Positions 1-8,822 of a stretch of 64,000 bases of DNA are shown here, piece by piece. Origin of the DNA: Citrobacter amalonaticus. Its GTDB lineage: Bacteria; Pseudomonadota; Gammaproteobacteria; Enterobacterales; Enterobacteriaceae. The stretch spans positions 124,001 through 188,000 of the forward strand of contig NZ_PQMB01000006.1 in assembly GCF_002918555.1 (NCBI RefSeq), in the 5' to 3' direction. A program made the translations under genes and the position numbers. The notes beneath the pieces are model-generated. The model was not told the origin of the DNA. It did not search any database and saw only the letters and a program-made list of their open reading frames with translations. Within the stretch, counting starts at the first letter, position 1. The number at the start of each line of letters is the position of its first letter.

Positions 1-1099
1 AAAGCCCATAACGCCCACCAATGACCCGCGGCAGCGTTTCACGTTCCCCGTTGTTAAAGGCTTCAGCCAGCGCGGTCATTACGTCGAGATAGAGCGGCTC
101 GGCCTGTGCGCCAGGCTCTTTAGTACGATCGAGAACCGCAATGCTACGCACGCTCTCCGGCAGCGCCCGCAGCAGGTGTCTGGCCGAGAAAGGGCGGAAC
201 AGGCGCACTTTTAATACACCGACTTTTTCGCCGTGCGTTAGCAGTTCGTCAACCACCTCTTCGCAGGTGCCGATCGCTGAACCCATCAATATAATGACCC
301 GCTCTGCCTGCGGATGCCCGTAGTACTCAAAGGGCTGGTACTGGCGACCCGTTGCCGCGGCAAAGTCGTTCATGGCCTGTTCGACGTGGTCGTAAACCGC
401 GTTATACCAGGGGTTAGTCGCCTCGCGGGACTGGAAATACGTATCCGGGTTCGCTGATGTCCCACGGATCACCGGATGCTCAGGGTTGAGCGCCCGTGCG
501 CGGTGGGCGTCGATTTCTGCCTGGGGCATTAACCCAAGTATCGTGTTATCCGCCAGCGGGACGATTTTGTTGATCTCGTGCGAGGTCCGGAAACCATCAA
601 AGAAGTGAATAAAGGGCACCCGGCTTTTCAGCGTTGCTACCTGTGAAATCAACGCAAAATCCTGCGCTTCCTGCACGCTTGCAGCGCACAGCATCGCGCA
701 GCCGGTCTGACGCACGGCCATCACGTCGGAGTGGTCGCCAAAAATAGACAAGGCATGTGTGGCAATGGTACGTGCAGCAACGTGAAGAACAAAAGGCGTA
801 AGCTGTCCCGCCAGCTTGTACAACGTCGGGATCATCAACAACAGTCCCTGTGAGGAGGTGAATGATGTTGAGAGTGCTCCGGTTTGTAACGCACCGTGAA
901 CCGTTGCGATCGCGCCGCCTTCCGATTGCATTTCAACAACGCGTGGCGTATCGCCCCAGACGTTTTTAAGCCCGTTTCCGGCCCAGGCGTCAGCCTGCTC
1001 AGCCATTGTGGAACTGGGCGTAATCGGGTAGATGGCGATAACTTCACTGGTACGAAACGCTACTGAAGCGACCGCGCCATTACCGTCAATTGTTTGCAT
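1..1099 (-). CDS. nifJ: Pyruvate:flavodoxin (ferredoxin) oxidoreductase, N-terminal 366 residues (cut by window edge)
   Basis: Oxidises pyruvate to acetyl-CoA and CO2 and passes electrons to flavodoxin or ferredoxin; cytoplasmic. The minus-strand frame starts at the ATG at 1099-1097 and runs off the left edge without a stop, so only the N-terminal pyrimidine-binding domain and the start of the next domain are present. Visible family signatures are the start MQTIDGNGAV, the YPITPSSTMAEQADAWAG segment and the conserved EGGAIATVHGALQ and SFTSSQGLLLMIP stretches. This is the ydbK gene of E. coli by sequence and position next to ydbJ and hslJ. The 3' part (iron-sulphur and TPP domains) lies outside the window. 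The 283 bp to ydbJ hold both divergent promoters. Confidence 0.93.
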   Translation of the reverse strand, partial: MQTIDGNGAVASVAFRTSEVIAIYPITPSSTMAEQADAWAGNGLKNVWGDTPRVVEMQSEGGAIATVHGALQTGALSTSFTSSQGLLLMIPTLYKLAGQLTPFVLHVAARTIATHALSIFGDHSDVMAVRQTGCAMLCAASVQEAQDFALISQVATLKSRVPFIHFFDGFRTSHEINKIVPLADNTILGLMPQAEIDAHRARALNPEHPVIRGTSANPDTYFQSREATNPWYNAVYDHVEQAMNDFAAATGRQYQPFEYYGHPQAERVIILMGSAIGTCEEVVDELLTHGEKVGVLKVRLFRPFSARHLLRALPESVRSIAVLDRTKEPGAQAEPLYLDVMTALAEAFNNGERETLPRVIGGRYGL

Positions 1100-1382
1100 A
1101 AGACACCCTTACATTGCACAAAAAACAAATAAAGAGGGACACACGAAACCGTCGCGGGTCCTGGTAGTTATCCTTTTATTTTAGCAAAAGGCATACCCAC
1201 ACATTTTCGCTTTTGTGTCCCCTGGGTAATGAGAATGAAGGGTTTGATCAATCTGATTCCAGAAAAATTGGCAAAAAATGTTACTGAACCGCATAAATGC
1301 GCGCTTTGGCTCTCGACGGCGTAGATTCTGCTGCCTATTATTTAGGGCGGTTTATTTGGCTAAATATGCAGAGGGGAGAGAG

Positions 1383-1649
1383 ATGCGCGCAGCGTTTATG
1401 GTGGGGTGTGCCGCGTTATTATTGTCGGCCTGTAGTAGTGAACCTGTTCAACAGGCAACGGCGGCGCATGTTACACCGGGTTTGAAAGCCGCAATGTCCA
1501 GCTCCGGGGAAGCCAGTTGCGCCATGATTGGCGGTTCGCTTTCCGTTGCCCGTCAGCTTGATGGTTCGGCTACCGGCATGTGTGCATTACCCAACGGCAA
1601 ACGCTGTAGTGAACAGTCGCTTGCCGCCGGAAGCTGCGGAAGCTATTAA
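1383..1649 (+). CDS. ydbJ: DUF333 family lipoprotein YdbJ
   Basis: Small predicted outer-membrane lipoprotein of unknown role, 88 residues. The chosen ATG at 1383 follows a purine-rich Shine-Dalgarno (GAGGGGAGAG) and gives MRAAFMVGCAALLLSAC, a lipoprotein signal with the lipobox cysteine at residue 17. An upstream in-frame ATG at 1278 would add 35 residues and destroy the signal, so it is not preferred. The mature part has the DUF333 pattern: a conserved Cys, a GG then a QLDGS segment, CALPNGKRC and a final GSC. It is convergent with hslJ, with only 8 bp between the stops. Same position as ydbJ of E. coli. Confidence 0.88.
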   Translation: MRAAFMVGCAALLLSACSSEPVQQATAAHVTPGLKAAMSSSGEASCAMIGGSLSVARQLDGSATGMCALPNGKRCSEQSLAAGSCGSY

Positions 1650-1657
1650 TCGTCCGC

Positions 1658-2080
1658 TTATTGCACTAAATCAGACAGCTTATACGTCAACGTCTGATCG
1701 GCCGTCGCCAGCGTTAGCCGGTTAGCGGTCAGATCAACCTGCGCACCTTTTTTGAGCATGGTGCTCAGGATGTTATCGAGTTCGTTGAGCTGCGGCTCGG
1801 CGCAAAACATCCGTGTCATCGCCATGTCTTTGACCTTCAGCTCGCCATCAGACAGTTTCCCCTGACCGCTGAAGCGGTTACACATGTTTCCTGAGAGGGT
1901 CATGTTCTCGCCGAAACTGAGTTCCAGCGGATTTTTATTCATGGCAACGGGTTTGCCATTAACGCTTTCAAGCACAAAACGGTGATGCTGCAACTGTTCA
2001 CGGCTGACGGACATTTTTCCATTGCTGACACAACCTGCCATGAGGACACTTAGCGCAACCAGCGCGACAACCTTCTTCAT
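1658..2080 (-). CDS. hslJ: Heat-shock lipoprotein HslJ (META domain)
   Basis: Outer-membrane lipoprotein associated in E. coli with heat shock and novobiocin resistance; molecular activity unknown. 140 residues from the ATG at 2080, the same length as the E. coli protein. The ORF extends 14 codons further upstream but MKKVVALVALSVLMAGC is a clear lipoprotein signal (lipobox cysteine at 17), so the shorter start is chosen. The remainder is a META/HslJ domain with the motif SFGENMTLSGNMCNRFSG and a second cysteine (MFCAEPQLNELD). It lies downstream of ldhA on the same strand but is separated from it by a terminator-like hairpin. Confidence 0.92.
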   Translation of the reverse strand: MKKVVALVALSVLMAGCVSNGKMSVSREQLQHHRFVLESVNGKPVAMNKNPLELSFGENMTLSGNMCNRFSGQGKLSDGELKVKDMAMTRMFCAEPQLNELDNILSTMLKKGAQVDLTANRLTLATADQTLTYKLSDLVQ

Positions 2081-2160
2081 TGTTCTTCTCTGCTGTAGGT
2101 AGTTTACGAATATATTCATCATGATAATGATATACCCGGATATATCTTCAGGGATTATCT

Positions 2161-2188
2161 GAAAATGCTCCCCTGAAGCAGGGGAGCG
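2161..2188 (-). terminator. Terminator-like hairpin after ldhA
   Basis: GCTCCCCTG at 2167-2175 pairs with CAGGGGAGC at 2179-2187 (9 bp, 3-nt loop). Read on the minus strand the stem is followed by ATTTTC, so it would end ldhA transcription before hslJ. Confidence 0.65.
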
Positions 2189-2194
2189 GGGAGA

Positions 2195-3184
2195 TTAAAA
2201 CAGGGTGTTAGGGCAGGTTTCCCCTTTTTCTAACTGACGTAAGTTTTGTAATGTGGTTTCAGAAATGCTGGTCAACGCCTCTGCGGTCAGGAACGCCTGA
2301 TGCCCGGTGAATAAAACGTTGTGGCAGGCAGAAAGGCGGCGGAAGACATCATCCTGAATGACATCGTTGGACTTATCTTCAAAGAACAGATCTCGTTCAT
2401 TCTCGTAAACATCCATTCCCAGCGAACCAATTTTCTGGTTTTTCAGCGCTTCAATTGCGGCCTGAGAGTCAATCAACGCGCCTCGGCTGGTGTTAATGAC
2501 CATCACGCCATCTTTCATCTGATTAAATGCAGCGTGATTAAGCAGGTGATAGTTTTCCGGCGTCAGAGGACAGTGCAGCGAGATAACGTCAGATTCGGCA
2601 AACAACGTCGGCAAATCGACATACTCCACGCCCAGCTCGAGCGCAGCGGCGCCAGGCCACGGGTCAAAGGCCAGCAGACGCATACCAAAACCTTTAAGAA
2701 TACGCAGCGCGGCTACACCAATTTTACCGGTCCCAATCACACCGGCCGTTTTGCCATGCATGGTGAATCCGGTCAGTCCTTCCAGTGAGAAGTTCGCATC
2801 GCGGGTACGTTGATACGCGCGGTGAATGCGGCGGTTTAACGTCATCATCATCCCGACGGCATGTTCGGCAACGGCCTCCGGTGAATATGCCGGAACACGT
2901 ACCACCTGTAGCCCCAGCTCTTTAGCCGCATCAAGATCGACGTTATTGAATCCGGCGCAGCGCAGCGCGATGTACTTCACACCGTGCTTTTTCAGCTCTT
3001 CCAGCACCGGACGGCTACCGTCATCATTAACGAAGATACAGACCCCCTCGCAGCCATGCGCAGTTTTTGCTGTTTTCTCCATCAGCAGAAAGTCAAAAAA
3101 ATCAAGCTCAAAACCAAAAGCCTCGTTAACCTGTTGCAGGTACTTTTTGTCGTACTGTTTTGTGCTGTATACGGCGAGTTTCAT
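2195..3184 (-). CDS. ldhA: Fermentative D-lactate dehydrogenase
   Basis: NAD-dependent reduction of pyruvate to D-lactate during mixed-acid fermentation; soluble homotetramer. 329 residues, the family's usual length, starting MKLAVYSTKQYDKKYLQQVN. D-isomer 2-hydroxyacid dehydrogenase architecture: catalytic domain ends flanking a Rossmann domain with GVIGTGKIGVAALRIL near residues 149-164, the signature VMVINTSRGALIDS with the catalytic-region Arg, a conserved Glu-containing segment, and the catalytic His in TGHQAFLT near residue 296. Syntenic with hslJ. In E. coli the divergent neighbour is ydbH; here a regulator-hydrolase pair has been inserted between them. Confidence 0.97.
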   Translation of the reverse strand: MKLAVYSTKQYDKKYLQQVNEAFGFELDFFDFLLMEKTAKTAHGCEGVCIFVNDDGSRPVLEELKKHGVKYIALRCAGFNNVDLDAAKELGLQVVRVPAYSPEAVAEHAVGMMMTLNRRIHRAYQRTRDANFSLEGLTGFTMHGKTAGVIGTGKIGVAALRILKGFGMRLLAFDPWPGAAALELGVEYVDLPTLFAESDVISLHCPLTPENYHLLNHAAFNQMKDGVMVINTSRGALIDSQAAIEALKNQKIGSLGMDVYENERDLFFEDKSNDVIQDDVFRRLSACHNVLFTGHQAFLTAEALTSISETTLQNLRQLEKGETCPNTLF

Positions 3185-3310
3185 AAGACTTTCTCCAGTG
3201 ATCTTCGAGTCACGCTAATTCAACTAAAATTATTTTACAAATTCTAAAAAATAATTGAAAGCTATAGCTATAATGAATAATTCTAGAGCATCTGTGCTTA
3301 CTATGGGATG

Positions 3311-3406
3311 TTACTGGAGTGGGCGCAGAATACCGTTGATAAAGTGGATATTACCGTTCTGCTGGCAGCCAGACCCAGGCGCTGCCGCCTGAGGGCCAAA
3401 GGTGAT
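3311..3406 (-). pseudogene. Possible gene 3'-end remnant (fasciclin-like tail)
   Basis: Directly after the LysR stop, the same strand and frame stays open for about 31 codons to a TAA at 3313-3311. The tail reads GNIHFINGILRPLQ, which resembles the end of fasciclin (FAS1) domains, where a NGxIHxIDxVLLP pattern is typical. There is no start codon of its own. This is a weak recognition from a short stretch; it may be chance coding potential. Confidence 0.25.
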
Positions 3407-3409
3407 ACC

Positions 3410-4294
3410 TCAAATTCTCAATGTCTCAATCACGGCCCGCAGAGCGGGGGAGACATTCCGGTGGGGATAATAAAGGAATGAGCCTTCCAGACGCAGGCTG
3501 TAACGCTGCAAGACCCGGATAAGCGCGCCACGCTCCAGATCGTCAGACACCAACTCCTCCGGGACATAAGCCAGCCCCAGACCCAGCCTGGCTGCCTTTG
3601 CCTCCATATAGCTGTCAGCAAAGGCCCACTGCCCCTGTGGTTGGTGAGTGATTTTTTTACCGTTCTCGTTGAGTTCCCATGCGTAGAGGCTTCCGTCACC
3701 AAACTGGTAGGCAATGCAAGGATGTATCACTAAATCGGCCGGTGTTTGTGGAAAACCGTAGCGGCGAAAATGTTCAGGTGTACCGACAACAGCCATCTCC
3801 ATGTCGGGTGTGATGCGCACCGCCACCATGCCGCCGCCAACTTCAGGACCCAGGCGCACGCCGGCATCATATCTTTCCGCAATAATATCGACAAACCGGC
3901 TCTCGCTGATGAGTTCAAGCCTGATATCAGGAAAGCGTTGTTTAAATATCGCCAGCTTCGGCAGAAGGACTTTATCAATTGTGTGCTGGCTGGCATTGAT
4001 GCGTACCGTACCGGAGGGGGTATGGCGATAATGGGCCAGGGTCGCAAGCCCCGTATCTAACGCATCAAATCCGGATTGCACCGTCCTGTAGAGCTGTTCG
4101 CCTGCCTGCGTGAGCGATAATTTGCGCGTGGTGCGAACCAGAAGCTGCAAACCCAGCCGCTGCTCAAGCTCGCGGATGGACCGGCTGATACCGGATTGAG
4201 CCAGCCCGATCCGCTGCGCCGCAGCGGTAAAACTCCCTTCTTGCACCACCATCATAAACAGGTGGAGATCGTTATAGTTTTCCCGTTTTGCCAT
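3410..4294 (-). CDS. LysR-family transcriptional regulator
   Basis: DNA-binding regulator of 294 residues. The ATG at 4294 is preferred because GGAGGTG lies 6 nt upstream; the GTG at 4303 sits on top of that Shine-Dalgarno. N-terminal winged HTH (about residues 5-64: FMMVVQEGSFTAAAQRIGLA, then SGISRSIRELEQRLG), then a substrate-binding domain of the type seen in regulators of small-molecule oxidoreductases or esterases (VRINASQHTIDKVLLPKL; a conserved YDAGVRLG). It is divergent from the exported hydrolase at 4479, and a perfect 6-bp dyad of LysR-box type lies between them, so it most likely regulates that gene. It is not found between ldhA and ydbH in E. coli. Effector unknown. Confidence 0.85.
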   Translation of the reverse strand: MAKRENYNDLHLFMMVVQEGSFTAAAQRIGLAQSGISRSIRELEQRLGLQLLVRTTRKLSLTQAGEQLYRTVQSGFDALDTGLATLAHYRHTPSGTVRINASQHTIDKVLLPKLAIFKQRFPDIRLELISESRFVDIIAERYDAGVRLGPEVGGGMVAVRITPDMEMAVVGTPEHFRRYGFPQTPADLVIHPCIAYQFGDGSLYAWELNENGKKITHQPQGQWAFADSYMEAKAARLGLGLAYVPEELVSDDLERGALIRVLQRYSLRLEGSFLYYPHRNVSPALRAVIETLRI

Positions 4295-4342
4295 CCGTGT
4301 CACCTCCAGCCCGGTCCGCTGCCACAGGGGTATTTATAACAA

Positions 4343-4358
4343 TAAGATATTAATCTTA
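4343..4358. promoter_or_regulatory. LysR-type operator candidate
   Basis: Perfect inverted repeat TAAGAT-ATTA-ATCTTA containing T-N11-A, in the 184 bp between the divergent LysR and hydrolase genes, the usual place for a LysR box. Confidence 0.5.
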
Positions 4359-4478
4359 GCAATATTTCCCCTCTAATCAGCATTATTTCCACTCATTATA
4401 ATGGCCTCATTGTTACAAAGCACAGCAGCGTTATCCGTGTGAAACCTGCTCCAACGGTATTTTTTAGGGGAACGATTA

Positions 4479-5615
4479 ATGAAAGCTTTCACCCAAAAAC
4501 TGACAGCAGCAATACCGGCCATGCTGCTAAGCGCCTCATTAAGTGGAGTCTCAACCATGAGTTATGCTGAAACAACGAATCCGAACGCCCCTGTTTCGAT
4601 GATTGAACAATGGGATAAAACATTCGTCGAGAGCAATAACGTTGATCACCGAAAGGTGACCTTCCAGAACCGTTACGGGATCACCTTAGTTGGCGATCTC
4701 TACATTCCCAAAGATCGTGGTGAGCGCAAACTGGCGGCGATTGCAATTAGCGGTCCTTTTGGCGCGGTCAAAGAACAATCCAGCGGGCTGTATGCGCAGA
4801 CGCTGGCTGAACAGGGGTTCGTGACGTTAGCTTTCGATCCGTCATACACGGGCGAAAGCGGCGGCTCGCCGCGTAATGTTGCTTCTCCGGATATTAATAC
4901 AGAGGACTTCAGCGCGGCGGTAGATTTCCTTGGCCTGCAAAAAGAGGTGGATCGCAACCGTATCGGGTTACTCGGCATTTGCGGCTGGGGCGGGATGGCG
5001 TTGAATGACGCGTCGATGGACACGCGAGTTAAAGCAGTGGCGACCAGCGTCATGTACGACATGAGTCGTGCTATGGGCCATGGCGTTGGCGACGGTAAAG
5101 ACCGTTATACCACCGCCGACCGTCGTGCTGTGTTGCAGTATCTGAACGCACAGCGCTGGAAAGATGCGGAAAACGGCACTTTCGCCGCGGGTGGACATGA
5201 CATTAATGTCGACGAAAAGGGTAACGCCAGCGCGTCGGAACGTATTCTGCCGGAAACTTTACCTGCGACCCCGCACCCGGTACTGAAAGAGTTTTTTGAT
5301 TATTATCGGATGCCGCGTGGTTTCCATGTGCGTTCCGTCAACTCAACCGGCGCCTGGAATGCGACAATGCCCCTGTCGTTTATGAATATGCCACTGCTGA
5401 GTTACGCCAATGAAATCACCATCCCTGTGCTGATCGTGACCGGTGAAAACGCCCACTCGCGCTATTTTGCCGAAGACGCCTTTAAAATCGTCGGCAGCAA
5501 AGAGAAAGAATTAGTGGTTGTCCCTGGGGCGAACCATGTGGATTTATACGACAATGTGGCGGGTAAGATCCCGTTTAATAAATTCGAACAATTTTTCAAA
5601 ACCCACTTAAGATAA
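4479..5615 (+). CDS. Exported alpha/beta hydrolase, dienelactone-hydrolase-like (YcjY-type)
   Basis: Predicted secreted or periplasmic hydrolase, 378 residues. The ATG at 4479 follows AGGGGA. A Sec signal peptide is visible (charged MKAFTQK, hydrophobic AAIPAMLLSASL, cleavage probably after SYA at residue 30). The alpha/beta fold shows VGDLYIPKD near 71-79, an AFDPSYTGESGGSP loop near 118-131 and the nucleophile elbow GICGWGG, where Cys168 replaces the usual Ser as in dienelactone hydrolases. The probable catalytic His is H353 in GANHVDLYD. Substrate not predictable. It forms a divergent pair with the LysR gene, inserted between ldhA and ydbH. Confidence 0.82.
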   Translation: MKAFTQKLTAAIPAMLLSASLSGVSTMSYAETTNPNAPVSMIEQWDKTFVESNNVDHRKVTFQNRYGITLVGDLYIPKDRGERKLAAIAISGPFGAVKEQSSGLYAQTLAEQGFVTLAFDPSYTGESGGSPRNVASPDINTEDFSAAVDFLGLQKEVDRNRIGLLGICGWGGMALNDASMDTRVKAVATSVMYDMSRAMGHGVGDGKDRYTTADRRAVLQYLNAQRWKDAENGTFAAGGHDINVDEKGNASASERILPETLPATPHPVLKEFFDYYRMPRGFHVRSVNSTGAWNATMPLSFMNMPLLSYANEITIPVLIVTGENAHSRYFAEDAFKIVGSKEKELVVVPGANHVDLYDNVAGKIPFNKFEQFFKTHLR

Positions 5616-5638
5616 GTTCCCCGCATCCGCATTTATCG

Positions 5639-5671
5639 TAAAGCCGCCTGTCATTCGAAGGCGGCTTTTTA
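5639..5671 (+). terminator. Rho-independent terminator of the hydrolase gene
   Basis: AAGCCGCC and GGCGGCTT form an 8-bp stem around TGTCATTCGAA, followed by TTTTAC. It lies about 25 nt after the hydrolase stop codon. Confidence 0.85.
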
Positions 5672-6182
5672 CTGGCCGTAACCGGGCTGATGTGATGCGA
5701 AAATTACCTGATATTCCTTCAGTTTCCCCCACGTTTTTGCTGTTATTCTCTGAATACCTGCCGGTATTTGCAGGAAAATTTATTATTGCTACGCGAAAAT
5801 GTGACGGCGAAATTATTCCGGCTGTTTATTTTAGCGCGTTCTGTTTGATTAATTGCGGATAAACGGGAGCTTTGTTAATTATTGTCTGAATGTTTAAATG
5901 CTGCGGATTTCATGCAAAGGAACGCGCTCGGGCATCACGACGGGCTGGGTTATAAGTATAGCCAGCGTATCACTTTCCGGATAAATCGCCAGATTGCGCT
6001 GTCCTTTACAGCGTGCCTCTCTATCTCTCTGATTGCCCATTATTTTTTGACAGAATAGTATTCCGGATATACAGCATATATTTAAAGAGCATCTATGCTT
6101 ACAGTGGGCAGGGTTCACTAAACGTGCCACAATAGGCTCCGGGCCAGCTTAATTTTTCGCTAAATCAGGATATTAACTACCC
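5672..6182. other. Non-coding stretch upstream of ydbH with a possible decayed ORF
   Basis: About 510 bp without a confident gene. A minus-strand frame of 78 codons (5894-6130) has a protein-like C-terminal half (NLAIYPESDTLAILITQPVV and then MPERVPLHEIRSI) but no recognised family and no clear Shine-Dalgarno. It could be a relic of an older gene. Positions 6086-6108 repeat, with 3 mismatches in 23, the sequence at 3285-3307 on the other side of the LysR-hydrolase pair. The ydbH promoter should lie in the last 100 bp, which is AT-rich. Confidence 0.4.
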
Positions 6183-8822
6183 ATGAAGGGTAAATATACA
6201 GCCGTACTGGCGCTACTTTTATTATTGATCCTCATGCCGCTGACGTTGTTGATGACGCTGGGGCAGTGGATCCCCATGCTGGCAGGCATTTGGCTGCCTG
6301 TCGGCACGCGTATCGCGCTGGAGGAAAGTCCGCGCATAACGCCGCGCGGTTTGCATATTCCGCAGCTTCAGTATCTGATCGGTGATTGCCAGTTAGCACG
6401 GGTTACCCAGGCGGATCTGTCTCATCCCAGCCGCTGGCTGTTAAATGTCGGCACTGTTGAGCTGGATTCTGCCTGTCTGGCGAAGTTGCCCCAGACCGAA
6501 CCGTCGCTCGCCGCGCCCAAAACCCTCGCGCAGTGGCAGTCCATGCTGCCCAATACCTGGATTCATATCGATAAACTCGTGCTTTCCCCCTGGCAGGAGT
6601 GGCAGGGCAAGCTGTCACTGTCGCTCACGCCTGCAATCCAGCAGCTGAGTTATCAGGGCGAAAAGGTGAACTTTCAGGGCCGTCTGCGCGGACAAAATTT
6701 TACGGTCAGTGAATTCAATGTTGCGGCATTTGAAGGCCAGCCGCCAGTCAAACTGGTTGGCGATTTCACCCTGCCGCTGGTCCCTGATGGATTGCCGGTG
6801 AGTGGTCATGCCGTTGCGACCCTCAGTCTGCCGCAGGAACCGTCCCTGGTGGATGCCGAACTGGCGTGGCAGGACAATGCCGGGCAGCTGATCGTTATGG
6901 CGCGAGACAACGTCGACCCGCTGCTCGATTTGCCCTGGAAAATCACCCAACAGCAATTAACCATTAGCGATGGCCGCTGGACGTGGCCGTATCAGGGACT
7001 CCCGTTAAGCGGGAGGCTGGGGATTAAAGTCGATAACTGGCAGGAAGGGACGGAGAAGGCAATTATCAGCGGTCGACTGAACGTCCTGACTCAGGGGGTG
7101 GCGGGTAAAGGCAACGCGGTGCTGAACTTTGGGCCGGGTAAGCTCAGTATGGATAATAGCGAAATGCCCCTGCAATTGACCGGCGAAGCAAAAGACGCTG
7201 ACCTGGTCTTTTATGCCAGATTGCCTGCCAGACTCACCGGAAGTCTCGTTGACCCGACGCTGGCCTTCGAGCCTGGCGCATTGCTCCGCTCCCGTGGGCG
7301 GGTTATCGACTCTCTGGATATTGATGAAATTCGCTGGCCGCTGGCGGGCGTTAAAGTCACGCAGCGCGGAGTGGATGGTCGTTTGCAGGCCATTTTGCGG
7401 GCGCATGAAAATAAGATGGGCGATTTCGTTTTGCATCTGGATGGTCAGGCAAATGATTTTCTCCCCGACGCCGGCCGCTGGGAGTGGCGTTACTGGGGGA
7501 CCGGGGGCTTTACGCCGATGCATACCCGCTGGGATGTCGCCGGAACGGGGGAATGGCATGACAACACCATCACGCTGACTGACTTGTCCACCGGCTTTGA
7601 TCAGCTCCAGTACGGTAGCATGAAGGTTGACGCGCCGCGCCTGGTGCTGGATGAACCGATTGTCTGGCTGCGTGATGCGGAACATCCTAAATTTAGCGGC
7701 GCGCTGTCGCTGGATGCGGGAAACACGTTGTTTACCGGGGGGAGCGTGCTTCCGCCGTCAACGCTGAAATTTAGCGTTGACGGTAGTGACCCGACCCTTT
7801 TCCAGTTCAAGGGGAATCTTCACGCCGGAGCAATAGGCCCTATACAGTTGAACGGACGCTGGGACGGAATTCGTTTGCGCGGTCAGGCCTGGTGGCCTAA
7901 GCAGTCGCTAAGCGTATTTCAGCCCCTTGTGCCGCCTGACTGGAAGATGAATCTGCGTGAAGGTCAGCTGTATGCCCAGGTCGCATTTTCAGCGGCGCAG
8001 GATCAGGGATTTGAAGCGGGCGGACACGGTGTGCTGAAAGGCGGCAGTGCCTGGATGCCTGATAATCAGATCAATGGCGTCGATTTTGTGTTGCCGTTTC
8101 GTTTCAGTGACGGCGCGTGGCAACTGGGCACGCGCGGCCCGGTCTCTTTACGCATTGCGGAAGTGGTCAATCAGGTGACGGCGAGAAATATCACCGCAGA
8201 TCTGCAGGGCCGCTATCCGTGGAGTGAAGAGACCCCTCTGTTACTGACGGATGTCAGTGTGGATGTTTTGGGAGGGAAAGTGATAATGCAGCAGTTACGC
8301 ATGCCGCAGCACGATCCGGCGCTCCTGCGGGTGCAGAATATCTCTTCCAGCGAGCTTATCAGCGCCGTGAATCCAAAACAGTTTGCCATGTCGGGGCCGG
8401 TTAGCGGGGCATTGCCACTTTGGCTGAATAATGAAAAATGGATTATTAAAGATGGCTGGTTGACCAACCCGGGGCCAATGACGTTGCGCATTGATAAAGA
8501 TACGGCTGATGCGGTCGTCAAAGATAATATGGCCGCAGGGGCGGCCATTAACTGGTTGCGTTATATGGAGATCGCCCATTCGTGGACCAAAATTAATTTA
8601 GATAATCTGGGTGTGTTAACGATGCAGGCGACGATCGGCGGCAACAGCCACGTGGACGGTAAGGTCGGTACGGTAAACCTGAACTATACCCATGAAGAGA
8701 ACGTCTTTACGCTGTGGCGCAGTTTGCGTTTTGGCGACAATTTACAGGCATGGCTTGAACAAAACACGTCGTTGCCAGAGACTCGTTGCCTGGAAGGCAA
8801 GGAATGTGAGGATCCACAATGA
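6183..8822 (+). CDS. ydbH: AsmA-like intermembrane bridge protein YdbH
   Basis: Large envelope protein of 879 residues. In E. coli, YdbH acts redundantly with TamB and YhdP in moving phospholipids from the inner to the outer membrane. It has an N-terminal membrane anchor (about residues 7-30, LALLLLLILMPLTLLMTLG) and then a long beta-rich periplasmic part without further membrane segments, ending in a DUF3971/dicarboxylate-transport-type domain (the GTVNLNYTHEENVFTLWRSL region), as in the family. The stop overlaps the ynbE start (ATGA at 8819-8822), so the two are translationally coupled. Confidence 0.95.
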   Translation: MKGKYTAVLALLLLLILMPLTLLMTLGQWIPMLAGIWLPVGTRIALEESPRITPRGLHIPQLQYLIGDCQLARVTQADLSHPSRWLLNVGTVELDSACLAKLPQTEPSLAAPKTLAQWQSMLPNTWIHIDKLVLSPWQEWQGKLSLSLTPAIQQLSYQGEKVNFQGRLRGQNFTVSEFNVAAFEGQPPVKLVGDFTLPLVPDGLPVSGHAVATLSLPQEPSLVDAELAWQDNAGQLIVMARDNVDPLLDLPWKITQQQLTISDGRWTWPYQGLPLSGRLGIKVDNWQEGTEKAIISGRLNVLTQGVAGKGNAVLNFGPGKLSMDNSEMPLQLTGEAKDADLVFYARLPARLTGSLVDPTLAFEPGALLRSRGRVIDSLDIDEIRWPLAGVKVTQRGVDGRLQAILRAHENKMGDFVLHLDGQANDFLPDAGRWEWRYWGTGGFTPMHTRWDVAGTGEWHDNTITLTDLSTGFDQLQYGSMKVDAPRLVLDEPIVWLRDAEHPKFSGALSLDAGNTLFTGGSVLPPSTLKFSVDGSDPTLFQFKGNLHAGAIGPIQLNGRWDGIRLRGQAWWPKQSLSVFQPLVPPDWKMNLREGQLYAQVAFSAAQDQGFEAGGHGVLKGGSAWMPDNQINGVDFVLPFRFSDGAWQLGTRGPVSLRIAEVVNQVTARNITADLQGRYPWSEETPLLLTDVSVDVLGGKVIMQQLRMPQHDPALLRVQNISSSELISAVNPKQFAMSGPVSGALPLWLNNEKWIIKDGWLTNPGPMTLRIDKDTADAVVKDNMAAGAAINWLRYMEIAHSWTKINLDNLGVLTMQATIGGNSHVDGKVGTVNLNYTHEENVFTLWRSLRFGDNLQAWLEQNTSLPETRCLEGKECEDPQ

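Noticed and set aside
3410-4303. GTG at 4303 as LysR start
   Set aside because: It overlaps the Shine-Dalgarno GGAGGTG that is correctly spaced for the ATG at 4294.
7005-7685. 226-codon open frame on the minus strand inside ydbH
   Set aside because: Fully antisense to a well-conserved gene; no Shine-Dalgarno or recognisable domain.
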